A stretch of DNA of 64,000 nt from Coleofasciculus sp. FACHB-T130 (GTDB taxonomy: Bacteria; Cyanobacteriota; Cyanobacteriia; Cyanobacteriales; FACHB-T130): NCBI RefSeq assembly GCF_014695375.1, contig NZ_JACJOG010000023.1:62001-126000 (forward strand). The letters run 5' to 3'. Position numbers and translations under genes: made by a program. The notes beneath the pieces were generated by a model. That model was given only the letters and a program-made list of their open reading frames with translations. It did no database searches and was not told the origin of the DNA. Numbering within the stretch: the first letter of the stretch is position 1; the number at the start of each line of letters is the position of its first letter. Below are positions 35,139 to 44,508 of this stretch, piece after piece.

Positions 35139-36042
35139 TTTCCCCTCCTTTTGCTTTCCCTAACAACTCAGCGCTAGAGTCTAAGTCTTGACTTTAAGCC
35201 TATGTATTCCCTCTAACGGTCTGCTTCGCTCCTAGGTGATATATCTATTTGTTTTTAATTCGCTCCAAAGTCATAGGTTTACTTACCAGTAAATCGCTAT
35301 GCTGAAATTTAATCACCGTAATTTTTGCGGGGTGCGGACAATTTTAAATTGCGAATAGCGAGTCGTTATTTGCTTAAATGAGCGCACCCCTTTATTCTTA
35401 TTTGAGATTCTTATTTGAGTTTGAGAATTTAGATAAATTTATCAGTTGGGTCTTTCGCCGAGAAGGCAGTATGAATCAGGTGCAGTCCTATGACCGAGCA
35501 ACCCGATACACAAGCTCAAGAGACTGCAAACAAAGATTTACCGTAGGAAATTACCGTATTTTCAGGCACTAGTGTCCACCTAGAACCTGCATTCAATGTC
35601 GGCGACAATCGCCGAATGCGGAATGAGATCGGGCAGAATAAATTACCTAACTAACCCAGTACTGACGTAACCCGGTACTGACTGGGGGCAATGTGGATGC
35701 CGCTTAAAGTGTAGATTCAGTCAGTGATAAAGCGGTGGCTGGAATCGCTGTCATCTGGATCGGGACTTAAGAGAAGATTGTAAAACAGAAGATTTTAGAA
35801 CAGCGCCACGGTCGTCGTTAGAAATTAGACCAATGTTTTTTAAAGATTATCTGGCGCGTAGAGATTAATCTGTTCCGACCACCTCAGGTAGAAACTCAGA
35901 CTAAATAGCACTGAAGTTTGTATATTGCATCACACCGGAGAAATACGTCATTAGGTATATTAGAGAGAAGTTAAGATTCGTGTACGGTAAGAAACCGAGG
36001 CTTAATATTCGCTACTAATTACTTCTGAGAGCTGCAACTGCA
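35139..36042. other. 900-base divergent region between stress island and signalling genes
   Basis: No convincing gene. A 64-codon frame at 35378-35572 is weak. The motif ACCCAGTACTGAC/ACCCGGTACTGAC repeats near 35658-35680. It probably contains the divergent promoters of the stress island and the LOV kinase; no standard operator was recognised. Confidence 0.4.
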
Positions 36043-38595
36043 ATGGCAAGCCAGCAAGGCAAGGTAGGCAAGAAGTTTCACACTATCGAGCGGCACGGGG
36101 AAGCGGGAGGGTTATGCGATCGCATCCTCGCAACCATGCCTGTAGGTCTTGTGATTGTGGATGCTCGTACCCCCAATCCTTCTATAGCCTATTGCAATCC
36201 GGCTTTTGAGAAGATAACGGGCTATGCTTCAGCAGAAGTCATCGGACGCAACTGCTTTTTTTTGCAAGGAATCGATACTGACCAGGATGCGATTGAGCAA
36301 ATTCACCAAGCCTTGCAGTTAGGGCAAGAGTGCCAGGTAGTGTTAAAGAATTATCGCAAAGATGGCACGCCTTTTTGGAATGAGCTAATTGTTGCTCCTG
36401 TCTGGGACGCCACTGGTGAACTGACTCAGTTTCTGGTTTTTCATACAGATATTACCGAGCGCCAGCTCGCTGAACAACAGTCACAAGCGGCGTTACAACA
36501 AAGCGAAACCAGGCTGGGGCTTGCTCTGAATGCTGCCAGTATGGGAGTTTGGGAGTGGGAGAGGCAGACGGGTCAGCTAACCTGGTCGGCAAATGCGGAA
36601 TCTTTATTAGGTTTCCCACCTGGTTCCTTTGGTAGCACTTATGAAGCTTATTTAAAGTGTATTCATCTGGAGGACTGCGATCGCGTGACGGAAGCGATCG
36701 CGCAGATTGTACAGGCATCCCGGACAGAAAACTTGGCAGATCGTCTCTTCAGCCTCGAACATCGTCTCCTTTGCCCGGATGGTGCAGTTCGGTGGGTTGC
36801 CGTTACGGGTACCTTGTTTTGCAACCAAACCAATACACCGACACGGGTTACTGGGACGGTGATGGATATTACAGGTCGCAAACAGGTAGAAACGGCCTTA
36901 TGGAAGCAAGCGACTGGAGAACGGCTGCTCAGAAACATGAATCAGCGCATCCGCCAGTCTCTGAACCTGGAAGAAGTCCTGAAAACGGCTGTATCGCAAG
37001 TCCGGCAATTTCTCAACACCGACCGGGTAACGATCTACCGCTTCGATTCAGATGGGCGTGGAATGGGGGTTGTAGAATCGGTCGGCGCGGGTTGGACTAA
37101 GAGTTTAGGAACTCAGATCCACAGCAGATGTTTTGGGGAAAATCACCTGCCTCTTTACCAACAAGGCGAGGTTCAAGCGATTGAGAATATCGACACGGCG
37201 AATCTCAGCCAGTGCCAGATTGATTGGCTAGTGAAGTTTCAGGTAAAAGCCAATCTGGTCGTCCCGATTGTCCAAAACAAGACGGAGGTGAAAGGACTCT
37301 TCCTCAACCCTCACACCTCAACCAGCCCTCCTCCCCCATCCACTCCTCAGTCCTCAGTCCTCAGTCCTCAGTCCTCTTCCAACCCTCAGTCCTCAGTCCT
37401 CAGTCCTCAGTCCTCTTCCAACCCTCAATTATGGGGGCTGCTTGTTGCCCAAAACTGCACCGAAACCCGGCAATGGCAGGCATCGGAAGTAGAATTGCTC
37501 AAACAGCTTAGCGTGCAGCTAGCGATCGCCATTCAGCAATCGACGCTATTTGAGCAACTGGAAGCCGAACTCGTCGAACGGAAGCAAGCGGAGGAAGCAT
37601 TACAGAAATCAGAAGCACAATTAAGGAAAAAAACGACCAAACTTAAACAAGCGCTGCATCGGCTGCGGAAAACCCAAACCCAGTTGATCCAAAGCGAAAA
37701 AATGTCCAGTTTGGGGCAGTTAGTAGCGGGTGTCGCCCATGAAATTAATAACCCCGTCTCCTTCATTTATGGGAATTTGACCCCGGCTTTGCAGTATGCC
37801 CAAGATTTGCTGCATTTGTTAAACCTCTACCAGCAGCACTATCCTCAGCCAGCAGCGGAAATTCAAACAGAAGCCGAGGCAATGGATTGGGAGTTTCTGG
37901 TTGAAGATTTCCCAAGGCTATTGGATTCTATGCAAATGGGGGCGGAACGCATCCGCCAGATTGTCCTGAGCTTGCGGAATTTCTCCCGCCATGATGAGAG
38001 CCAGAAAAAGCCGGTGGATTTGCATGAAGGCATCGACAGCACCCTGTTGATCTTGCAGCATCGATTGAAGCCACAGGGAGGAAAACCAGGTATTCTGATT
38101 ATCAAAGAATACGGGAACCTACCCCAGGTGGAATGCTACGCAGGGCAGATAAATCAGGTTTTTATGAATCTGCTGAGCAATGCCATTGATGCTCTGGAAC
38201 GGGAAAACGTTCAGGCTTCATGGGTGATGAATCATGGAGAAGAAAGTAGCGATCGCCAATTCCCGATCGCCAATTCCCCTTTACCGACAATTCGGATTTG
38301 CACAACAGCGAACAACCAAAATCAAGTAATTATCCGGATTGCAGATAATGGTTGCGGCATTCCAGAAGCAGTCCAAAAACGAATCTTTGACCCCTTTTTT
38401 ACGACTAAACCTGTAGGAGAAGGGACTGGGCTGGGGCTGTCCATTAGCTACCAAGTGGTGGTGGAGCGTCACGGAGGTCAACTAAAGTGTCTGTCAACGC
38501 CCGGACAAGGGACAGAGTTTGTTCTAGAAATTCCGCTTCAGCAGTCTACCGCCTCTGCAACCCCACTCCCGATGGCTCCCTCCCAGGTTGCGTAA
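36043..38595 (+). CDS. LOV-like/PAS/GAF histidine kinase
   Basis: The 850-residue sensor kinase has a first PAS domain with the LOV signature in altered form: GRNCFFLQG has photoactive-type Cys71, and NYRKDG/FWNE keep both flavin Asn (103, 113). The usual Arg after Cys is Phe and the usual Gln is His134. Next comes a second PAS (about 160-280), then a GAF (about 300-500) containing SQCQIDWL with Cys391. A 26-residue tandem insertion interrupts the GAF. A coiled coil, HisKA with His566 (VAHEINNP) and HATPase_c (NAIDALE, DNGCGIP, GTGLGLS) follow. No receiver domain. Light sensing is inferred. The ATG at 36043 starts it. Confidence 0.85.
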   Translation: MASQQGKVGKKFHTIERHGEAGGLCDRILATMPVGLVIVDARTPNPSIAYCNPAFEKITGYASAEVIGRNCFFLQGIDTDQDAIEQIHQALQLGQECQVVLKNYRKDGTPFWNELIVAPVWDATGELTQFLVFHTDITERQLAEQQSQAALQQSETRLGLALNAASMGVWEWERQTGQLTWSANAESLLGFPPGSFGSTYEAYLKCIHLEDCDRVTEAIAQIVQASRTENLADRLFSLEHRLLCPDGAVRWVAVTGTLFCNQTNTPTRVTGTVMDITGRKQVETALWKQATGERLLRNMNQRIRQSLNLEEVLKTAVSQVRQFLNTDRVTIYRFDSDGRGMGVVESVGAGWTKSLGTQIHSRCFGENHLPLYQQGEVQAIENIDTANLSQCQIDWLVKFQVKANLVVPIVQNKTEVKGLFLNPHTSTSPPPPSTPQSSVLSPQSSSNPQSSVLSPQSSSNPQLWGLLVAQNCTETRQWQASEVELLKQLSVQLAIAIQQSTLFEQLEAELVERKQAEEALQKSEAQLRKKTTKLKQALHRLRKTQTQLIQSEKMSSLGQLVAGVAHEINNPVSFIYGNLTPALQYAQDLLHLLNLYQQHYPQPAAEIQTEAEAMDWEFLVEDFPRLLDSMQMGAERIRQIVLSLRNFSRHDESQKKPVDLHEGIDSTLLILQHRLKPQGGKPGILIIKEYGNLPQVECYAGQINQVFMNLLSNAIDALERENVQASWVMNHGEESSDRQFPIANSPLPTIRICTTANNQNQVIIRIADNGCGIPEAVQKRIFDPFFTTKPVGEGTGLGLSISYQVVVERHGGQLKCLSTPGQGTEFVLEIPLQQSTASATPLPMAPSQVA
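37345..37422 (+). repeat. Two 39-bp in-frame tandem repeats inside a GAF domain
   Basis: Each unit has four CCTCAGT heptamers plus CCTCTTCCAAC and codes for PQSSVLSPQSSSN. Copies at 37345-37383 and 37384-37422 are identical. The heptamer is the kind called STRR in filamentous cyanobacteria. The total is a multiple of three, so the frame is kept. Confidence 0.9.
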
Positions 38596-38620
38596 TCAGT
38601 GGTTAGGTATACGCTGATGA

Positions 38621-40885
38621 GTGGCAGACGATCCCAAGAGGGAAATCTTAAGAAATAATAAAGAATTATCAGGAAATCCTAGCCGGAAAAATATGGAGCC
38701 GATGGAGCTGAAACCAATATCCCAGTCCCACAGGATAAGGACGATGCGATGCGAAAGGATCGACACTGCTAGGAACGGTGACGGTTCTAGTATGGGTATA
38801 TCGCCACAGCATTGCCTCAGTTCCTTGGGATTAGGTAATGAACAGCTGCTACGCGCCAGTGTTGGAAATGCACCAATTATTTTGTATGCCCTAGATAGCA
38901 ATGGCATTTTTACGCTTTCTGAGGGCAAGGGACTGGAGGCTCTCGGACTGAAAGCCGGTGAGGTAATCGGGCAGTCGGTCTTTGACCTTTACAAAGACCG
39001 GCCTGAAATCTTAGCGAATATTCGCAATGTTTTAGCTGGAAAAGAAGTAACCTGGATTGTCCAGATAGGCGATGTGGTGTACGAAAACCGCACCACCCCG
39101 CTGCAAAATCAAACAGGTCAAGTGGTTGGTCTAGTGGGTGTGGCGATTGACATTACGGAACGCCAGCGTACAGAAGAAAGGTTACGGCAACTGGCGGCGG
39201 CGGTTGAATGTGCGGAAGATGCGATCGCGATTACTTCGACTCACTTAACTTTTCCCGGCCCAGAAATCGTCTTTGTCAATCGCGCATTTACGAGAATGAC
39301 CGGCTACACCCCAGAGGAAGTCATCGGTGAATCACCGAGGATCTTGCAAGGACCCAAAACCGATCGGACTCTCCTCGACCGACTGCGACAAACTCTGTCC
39401 GAAGGGAAAGTATTTTATGGCGAAGCGATTAACTATCGCAAAGATGGCACGGAGTTTTACAACGAGTGGCACATCGAACCGATCAAAAATGAACAAGATG
39501 AGACGACTCATTACCTAGCAATTCAACGCGATATCACTCAGCGCAAGCAAGTAGAGTCGCAATTATTCCATGCAGCCTATCACGATGCTTTGACAGGTTT
39601 GCCCAACCGAGCTTTATTTATGGATCGGTTGCGGCAAACCCTGGAACGGGCGAATCAATGCCAGGACTATTTATTTGCTGTGCTGTTTTTGGATGTCGAT
39701 CGATTTAAGGTGATTAACGATAGCCTGGGACACCTAGCGGGAGATCAATTGCTGGTAGCGATCGCAAAAATTCTACAGGCATCGGTACGCCCAGAAGATA
39801 CAGTGGCGCGGTTGAGTGGAGACGAGTTTGCTATTGTGCTAGCAGATTTACCAGACTTGAGCCACGTGACTCGCATTGCCAATCGATTGCAAAGACAACT
39901 GCGAAAACCATTGCAGATTGAGGGGCAAGAAGTATTCAGCACTGTCAGTATTGGCATTGCTTTGAGTATGCTGGGCTATGACCAGGCAGAAGACATCCTG
40001 CGCGATGCCGACATTGCCATGTATCGAGCAAAGGCACTAGGGAGGGCGCGGTATGCGGTGTTTAACAAGACCATGCACCACCAAGCAGTTGCCCGATTGC
40101 AGATGGAAACGGATCTGCGACACGTTCTGGAACGCCAGGAGTTACGGCTGCACTATCAGCCGATAGTATCGCTGGCAACAGGTCAAATTTCTGGCTTCGA
40201 GGCACTGGTGCGCTGGCAGCATCCCACACGCGGCTTAGTTTCCCCAGCGGAGTTTATCCCCGTGGCGGAAGAAACGGGACTGATTCTGCCGATGGGTGAG
40301 TGGGTGCTGCGCGAGGCTTGCAGCCAGTTGCAACGCTGGCATTCGGCATTTCCGAACCAACGGGGACTGACAATGAGCGTCAATTTGTCGGGCAGGCAGT
40401 TTTTGCAACCCGATTTAATTGAAAAGATCGACCAGATTTTGCACAAAACCGAGTGCGATCCCTACAGTTTAAAGCTAGAGATTACCGAAAGCGCGATCGC
40501 AGACAATGAAGATGCGATCGCGATGCTGGAATATTTGAGAGTTTTGGGTGTTGAGCTATCGATTGATGACTTCGGCACCGGCTATTCTTCTTTAAGCCGG
40601 TTGTATCATTTTCCGATTAATACCTTGAAGATTGACCGTTCTTTTGTTAGCCGCATGGGCATCGGTGGCGAAAGTTTACCCATTGTCCGAGCGATTGTGA
40701 CGCTGGCTAATAATTTGGGAATGGATGTCACCGCCGAAGGCATCGAAACGATTCAACAGATGAAACAACTCCAGACGATGGGATGCGAATCCGGACAAGG
40801 ATATTTGTTTTCTAAGCCAGTCGATAGCATGGCAGCTGAAACATTAATCGCCGCATCGTCGTGCTACAACCTCAGCCCAATCTGA
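38621..40885 (+). CDS. PAS-PAS-GGDEF-EAL cyclic-di-GMP enzyme
   Basis: The 754-residue cytoplasmic protein has two PAS domains (about 75-190 and 195-310). The second has GESPRILQGP and NYRKDG like a LOV fold, but Pro replaces the photoactive Cys. The GGDEF domain has SGDEF in place of GGDEF (ARLSGDEFAIV, active-type) with an I-site RPED five residues before. The EAL domain retains FEALVRWQHP, LEITESAI, SIDDFGTGYS and VTAEGIET, so both synthesis and degradation of c-di-GMP look possible. Start GTG at 38621, 25 bases after the LOV kinase; co-transcription is likely. An ATG at 38693 is an alternative. Confidence 0.85.
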   Translation: MADDPKREILRNNKELSGNPSRKNMEPMELKPISQSHRIRTMRCERIDTARNGDGSSMGISPQHCLSSLGLGNEQLLRASVGNAPIILYALDSNGIFTLSEGKGLEALGLKAGEVIGQSVFDLYKDRPEILANIRNVLAGKEVTWIVQIGDVVYENRTTPLQNQTGQVVGLVGVAIDITERQRTEERLRQLAAAVECAEDAIAITSTHLTFPGPEIVFVNRAFTRMTGYTPEEVIGESPRILQGPKTDRTLLDRLRQTLSEGKVFYGEAINYRKDGTEFYNEWHIEPIKNEQDETTHYLAIQRDITQRKQVESQLFHAAYHDALTGLPNRALFMDRLRQTLERANQCQDYLFAVLFLDVDRFKVINDSLGHLAGDQLLVAIAKILQASVRPEDTVARLSGDEFAIVLADLPDLSHVTRIANRLQRQLRKPLQIEGQEVFSTVSIGIALSMLGYDQAEDILRDADIAMYRAKALGRARYAVFNKTMHHQAVARLQMETDLRHVLERQELRLHYQPIVSLATGQISGFEALVRWQHPTRGLVSPAEFIPVAEETGLILPMGEWVLREACSQLQRWHSAFPNQRGLTMSVNLSGRQFLQPDLIEKIDQILHKTECDPYSLKLEITESAIADNEDAIAMLEYLRVLGVELSIDDFGTGYSSLSRLYHFPINTLKIDRSFVSRMGIGGESLPIVRAIVTLANNLGMDVTAEGIETIQQMKQLQTMGCESGQGYLFSKPVDSMAAETLIAASSCYNLSPI

Positions 40886-40947
40886 GCGAATTCTCTTCAA
40901 ATTTTGCAGGTAGAACGGATTAGTTTATGGTGAATATCTAATGTAAA

Positions 40948-43900
40948 TCAGGATTGAATTCCATCGCAAAGATGGCGATCGCTTTCCTCCACATCTGCAT
41001 TCGTCTGCAAATAATCCCGCACCCAATCGCATCCATACTGGAGGAAATCGAGCTGGAAAATTCGCTCTAAATTCCACAAAATTGCGGTTCTATCCTGACT
41101 TGCTGAGGCGATTAACTTCCCATCAGGGCTAAAGGTAACTCCGAACACCCCATCGCTATGTCCCTTTAAGGTTTCAAGCTCCTTACCGTCGTAGTTCCAA
41201 AGTTTGACTGTGCCATCGAAACTTGCTGAGGCGATCGTCTTGCCATCAGGGCTAAATGCTACCCCGAACACCCCATTTTTGTGTCCCTTCAAGGCTCTGA
41301 TTTCTGTACCGTCGCGCCGCCAAAGTCTCACCATGCTATCCATACCTGCTGAAGCTAGGGTCTTGCCATCAGGGCTAAATGCCACTCCAGCCACCTGACG
41401 GCGATGGCTTTTTAACGTGTGTAGAAGCCTGTAGCTGGGTGTTCCAGATGTGGCATTATCCCACTGCCAAAGTCTGACGGTACCGTCCACGCTAGCTGAA
41501 GCAATGAGTTCTCCGTCAGGGCTAAATGCCACTCCGTTAATGTGATCGGTATGTCCTTGAAGAGTTGCCAATTCAGTGCCGTCAATCCTCCAGACTTTGA
41601 CGGTTCTGTCCTCACCCGCCGAGGCGAGTGACTGTCCATCTGGATGGAAATCAACGGCGAAGACTCTGCCTTGATGTCCAGTAAAAGTGTGGAGTAAGGT
41701 TCCATCGGGTCGCCACAACCGAACAGTGCTGTCATAACCGCCTGTAGCAAGGGTGGCGACCTTTGGGCTGAAATCGACTCCAAAAACTTTATCGGCTTGT
41801 TTGGGGAAAGTGCGAATTAAGCTACCATCAAGCCGCCAAAGTTTAACGGTCTGATCGCGACTGGCGGTGGCAATTGTCTGACCATCCGGGCTAAATTTTA
41901 TGGTGTAAATTGATGCTTGATGTCCGTTAAGAGTCTGGCTAAAACTGTCATCAAGCTTCCAGAGCGCGATCGGGCCATCCCAACTGGCTGAGGCGAGGAT
42001 TTGTCCGTCAGGACTCCACGCCACTCCAGAAACGACATCCTTGGCGGCTGGCAGGGTTTTTACGAGAGTCCCGTCAAGGTTCCAAAGTTTAACTGTTCTA
42101 TCAAGACTTGCCGAGGCGATTAAACGACCTTGAGGGTTAAAAGCGATTTTGCCTACTGCATCGCTGTGTCCAGTTAGGGTTTGGACTAAAGTTCCATCAA
42201 GGTGCCAAAGTTTGACTGTTTTATCCCAACTCGCCGAGGCAATCAGATTTCCGTGAGGGCTAAAGGTAACGTCCCTAACTCTATCCGTATGTCCGGTAAG
42301 GGTTCTCAGCAGTTTACCGTCTGCACTCCAGAGTTTGATGGTTTTATCGTGAGAAGCAGATGCAACGATCTGACTGTCAGGGCTAAAGGCAACGCTGGCA
42401 ACTTCATCTGTATGTCCAGTGAGAGTTCTCAGCAGTTTGCCGTCTGCACTCCAGAGTTTAACTGTTTTATCTTTAGAAGCGGAAGCAATGGTCTGACCGT
42501 TAGGAGCGATCGCGACTTCTGCAACGTCTTTGGTATGTCCTTTTAAGGTCTGCCACAAGGTATAAATCGGCTTTCCGTCTGGTGAATTTGTCCTGTTTTT
42601 GCGCCAAAGTTTAATGGTGTTATCCCCAGAACCAGTAGCAATTAGATCCCCTCTGGGGCTAAATACGACACTCCAAACCGTATTGTTGTGACCTTGAAGC
42701 GTTCCCAGTTTTGTACCGTCTTTTTTCCAAAGATCGATGCTTTTGTCCGCAGAAGCTGAGGCAATGAGTTCGCCATCAGGGCTGAACGTTACATCATTAA
42801 CCACATTGTCATGCCCGGATAAGTGGTTATAGTCAACCGCTCCATAAACAGCCTGATGGAGAGCCTCCTTCACTGAGTGCTGAATATCTGCATCTGCAAC
42901 ATTCAACTTGTCTAATCGTCGCTGTGCTGCGATCGCTTGTACGAGTGCATCTAACTTTTGATTTGAGGCGAATAGTGCTTCGGAAGATTTAGCGATCGCT
43001 TTGATCTCGCTTACAGCCGTTTGCCGATACTGAACATAAACCGCTAGCCCCAATGCACAAGCTAAAATTAATACAATACTTACGACAAAAAGCAAAAACC
43101 TTTGTCGCCTAGAACTTTTTTTCTCTAGTGCTAATCTTTTTTGTTCCTCCGCCAGTCGCGCTTCTACTTCTTTCAGCCGTTCTGCTTCTAGAGTTTGCTG
43201 CATTTCCAACCTATCCAATTCGCCAGAAGCGGCTAAAAATTGATAGTCCAAATCGCTCAAGCTTTTACCTTGTGCCCATATTTGAGCGTCTTTCAGCGCT
43301 TGTCCGCGCAACAGCCGCGATGCATCCTTTTGCTTTGAAACAATCCAAGCATCAAAAAGTTGAGAGTAAGGGCGCAGTTCCTTTAATTGCTTGTCTACCC
43401 ATTCGAGATTAAATACTTCTTCATAGATTCGATTTTTTATCTTTAAATAACCCTGAGCTTTTACCACTAAGCCTGATAACAACAGTTCTATTTGCTCTCG
43501 GCTGTCATCGGTTGGTACTTCCACACCTTGTAGGATTTGCTGGTAAATTCCCAAAAATCTGCCAGTGCGTTCCTCGTTGCGAAGGATGCGATCGCGTATT
43601 GTCTTTAAATGCTCTGGTTCATCTTGGCTTTCCCATTTATGAATGATGCGTGTCTTCACCAAGTTTTCTACCCAAAACGCCTCATTTCCTGGTGGAATGG
43701 TCAGAACGCTGTTCATCGTCTCAGACTCGCTCAATCGCGTGTCAACAAGATTCCCTACCAAGTTACACAACTTTTGAGTGAGAAAGGGTTGCCCTCCACT
43801 CCAGGCTAATATTTCTTTTAAAACGGTTTGTGAGTTTCCTTCTTTTACCTCTAATCCTTTCACTAATGGCTGAGCTTCGTGCAGTCGAATGCCAGTTAGT

Positions 43901-44508
43901 TCTATCGCTTTCCCAATATTAAAGGGGGTTCGGTTTCTATCAACAATGAGATCGCTTGGGGTTGCTACACCAAAAATTGCAAAAGTAATCCGTCTGTATT
44001 CTGGATTGATGGCTCGTTGGTTGTAGCAGAACCGAATCCAGGCAAAGAAGTCATCGACCGGAAAATCCAAACTTAAAATGCTATCAACTTCATCTATAAA
44101 GATAAATAGTCTTTCATTCGGAAATTGAACCAATAACAAATCGGCAAGAAATCGGCTCAACCTTTGGAGTAGGGAGATATCTTCTTGCTCTCGCCACCAA
44201 GCTTTCAAATTAAGTTTTTCTAACAAGTTAAAACCCGACCACAGATCGGCAACAATTCCCTTGTACCACTGAGTCGGCGTAATATTTTCACTGCCGATAT
44301 TAGTCATATCCACAGCAGTGCATTTAAACCCTTCTTGTTGCAAGCGATGGCGAGTTCTCACCAGCAGAGAGGATTTGCCCATTTGTCGGGAGTTGAGAAC
44401 GTAGCAAAACTCACCCTGTTTTAATGCTTCATAGAGTTGGGAGTCTGCAATTCGTTGTACATAGCTGGGAGCTTCGCTGGTTAGACTGCCACCGACTTGG
44501 TATTTCAT
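40948..44508 (-). CDS. AAA-like ATPase with 14 WD40 repeats
   Basis: The 1186-residue product has an N-terminal AAA-like domain (AAA_35 type). Walker A is NSRQMGKSS (39-47) and Walker B is LFIFIDEVD (134-142). A helical region leads into a coiled coil and one membrane segment (about 468-490; [17 protein letters not shown]). Then 14 WD40 repeats (about 561-1141) follow, each ending in the -D-x-T-V-K-L-W pattern, enough for two seven-bladed propellers. The start ATG at 44508 overlaps the stop of the upstream AAA-like gene by ATGA. Domain combinations like this occur in predicted cyanobacterial conflict or signalling NTPases. Function inferred. Confidence 0.85.
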   Translation of the reverse strand: MKYQVGGSLTSEAPSYVQRIADSQLYEALKQGEFCYVLNSRQMGKSSLLVRTRHRLQQEGFKCTAVDMTNIGSENITPTQWYKGIVADLWSGFNLLEKLNLKAWWREQEDISLLQRLSRFLADLLLVQFPNERLFIFIDEVDSILSLDFPVDDFFAWIRFCYNQRAINPEYRRITFAIFGVATPSDLIVDRNRTPFNIGKAIELTGIRLHEAQPLVKGLEVKEGNSQTVLKEILAWSGGQPFLTQKLCNLVGNLVDTRLSESETMNSVLTIPPGNEAFWVENLVKTRIIHKWESQDEPEHLKTIRDRILRNEERTGRFLGIYQQILQGVEVPTDDSREQIELLLSGLVVKAQGYLKIKNRIYEEVFNLEWVDKQLKELRPYSQLFDAWIVSKQKDASRLLRGQALKDAQIWAQGKSLSDLDYQFLAASGELDRLEMQQTLEAERLKEVEARLAEEQKRLALEKKSSRRQRFLLFVVSIVLILACALGLAVYVQYRQTAVSEIKAIAKSSEALFASNQKLDALVQAIAAQRRLDKLNVADADIQHSVKEALHQAVYGAVDYNHLSGHDNVVNDVTFSPDGELIASASADKSIDLWKKDGTKLGTLQGHNNTVWSVVFSPRGDLIATGSGDNTIKLWRKNRTNSPDGKPIYTLWQTLKGHTKDVAEVAIAPNGQTIASASKDKTVKLWSADGKLLRTLTGHTDEVASVAFSPDSQIVASASHDKTIKLWSADGKLLRTLTGHTDRVRDVTFSPHGNLIASASWDKTVKLWHLDGTLVQTLTGHSDAVGKIAFNPQGRLIASASLDRTVKLWNLDGTLVKTLPAAKDVVSGVAWSPDGQILASASWDGPIALWKLDDSFSQTLNGHQASIYTIKFSPDGQTIATASRDQTVKLWRLDGSLIRTFPKQADKVFGVDFSPKVATLATGGYDSTVRLWRPDGTLLHTFTGHQGRVFAVDFHPDGQSLASAGEDRTVKVWRIDGTELATLQGHTDHINGVAFSPDGELIASASVDGTVRLWQWDNATSGTPSYRLLHTLKSHRRQVAGVAFSPDGKTLASAGMDSMVRLWRRDGTEIRALKGHKNGVFGVAFSPDGKTIASASFDGTVKLWNYDGKELETLKGHSDGVFGVTFSPDGKLIASASQDRTAILWNLERIFQLDFLQYGCDWVRDYLQTNADVEESDRHLCDGIQS

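Noticed and set aside
35378-35572. 64-codon frame upstream of the LOV kinase
   Set aside because: No clear start signal and no family; a tiny peptide frame inside it (MTEQPDTQAQ...) is also unsupported.
36043-38595. Full phytochrome
   Set aside because: There is no PHY domain and only one GAF with a non-standard Cys-Gln pair.
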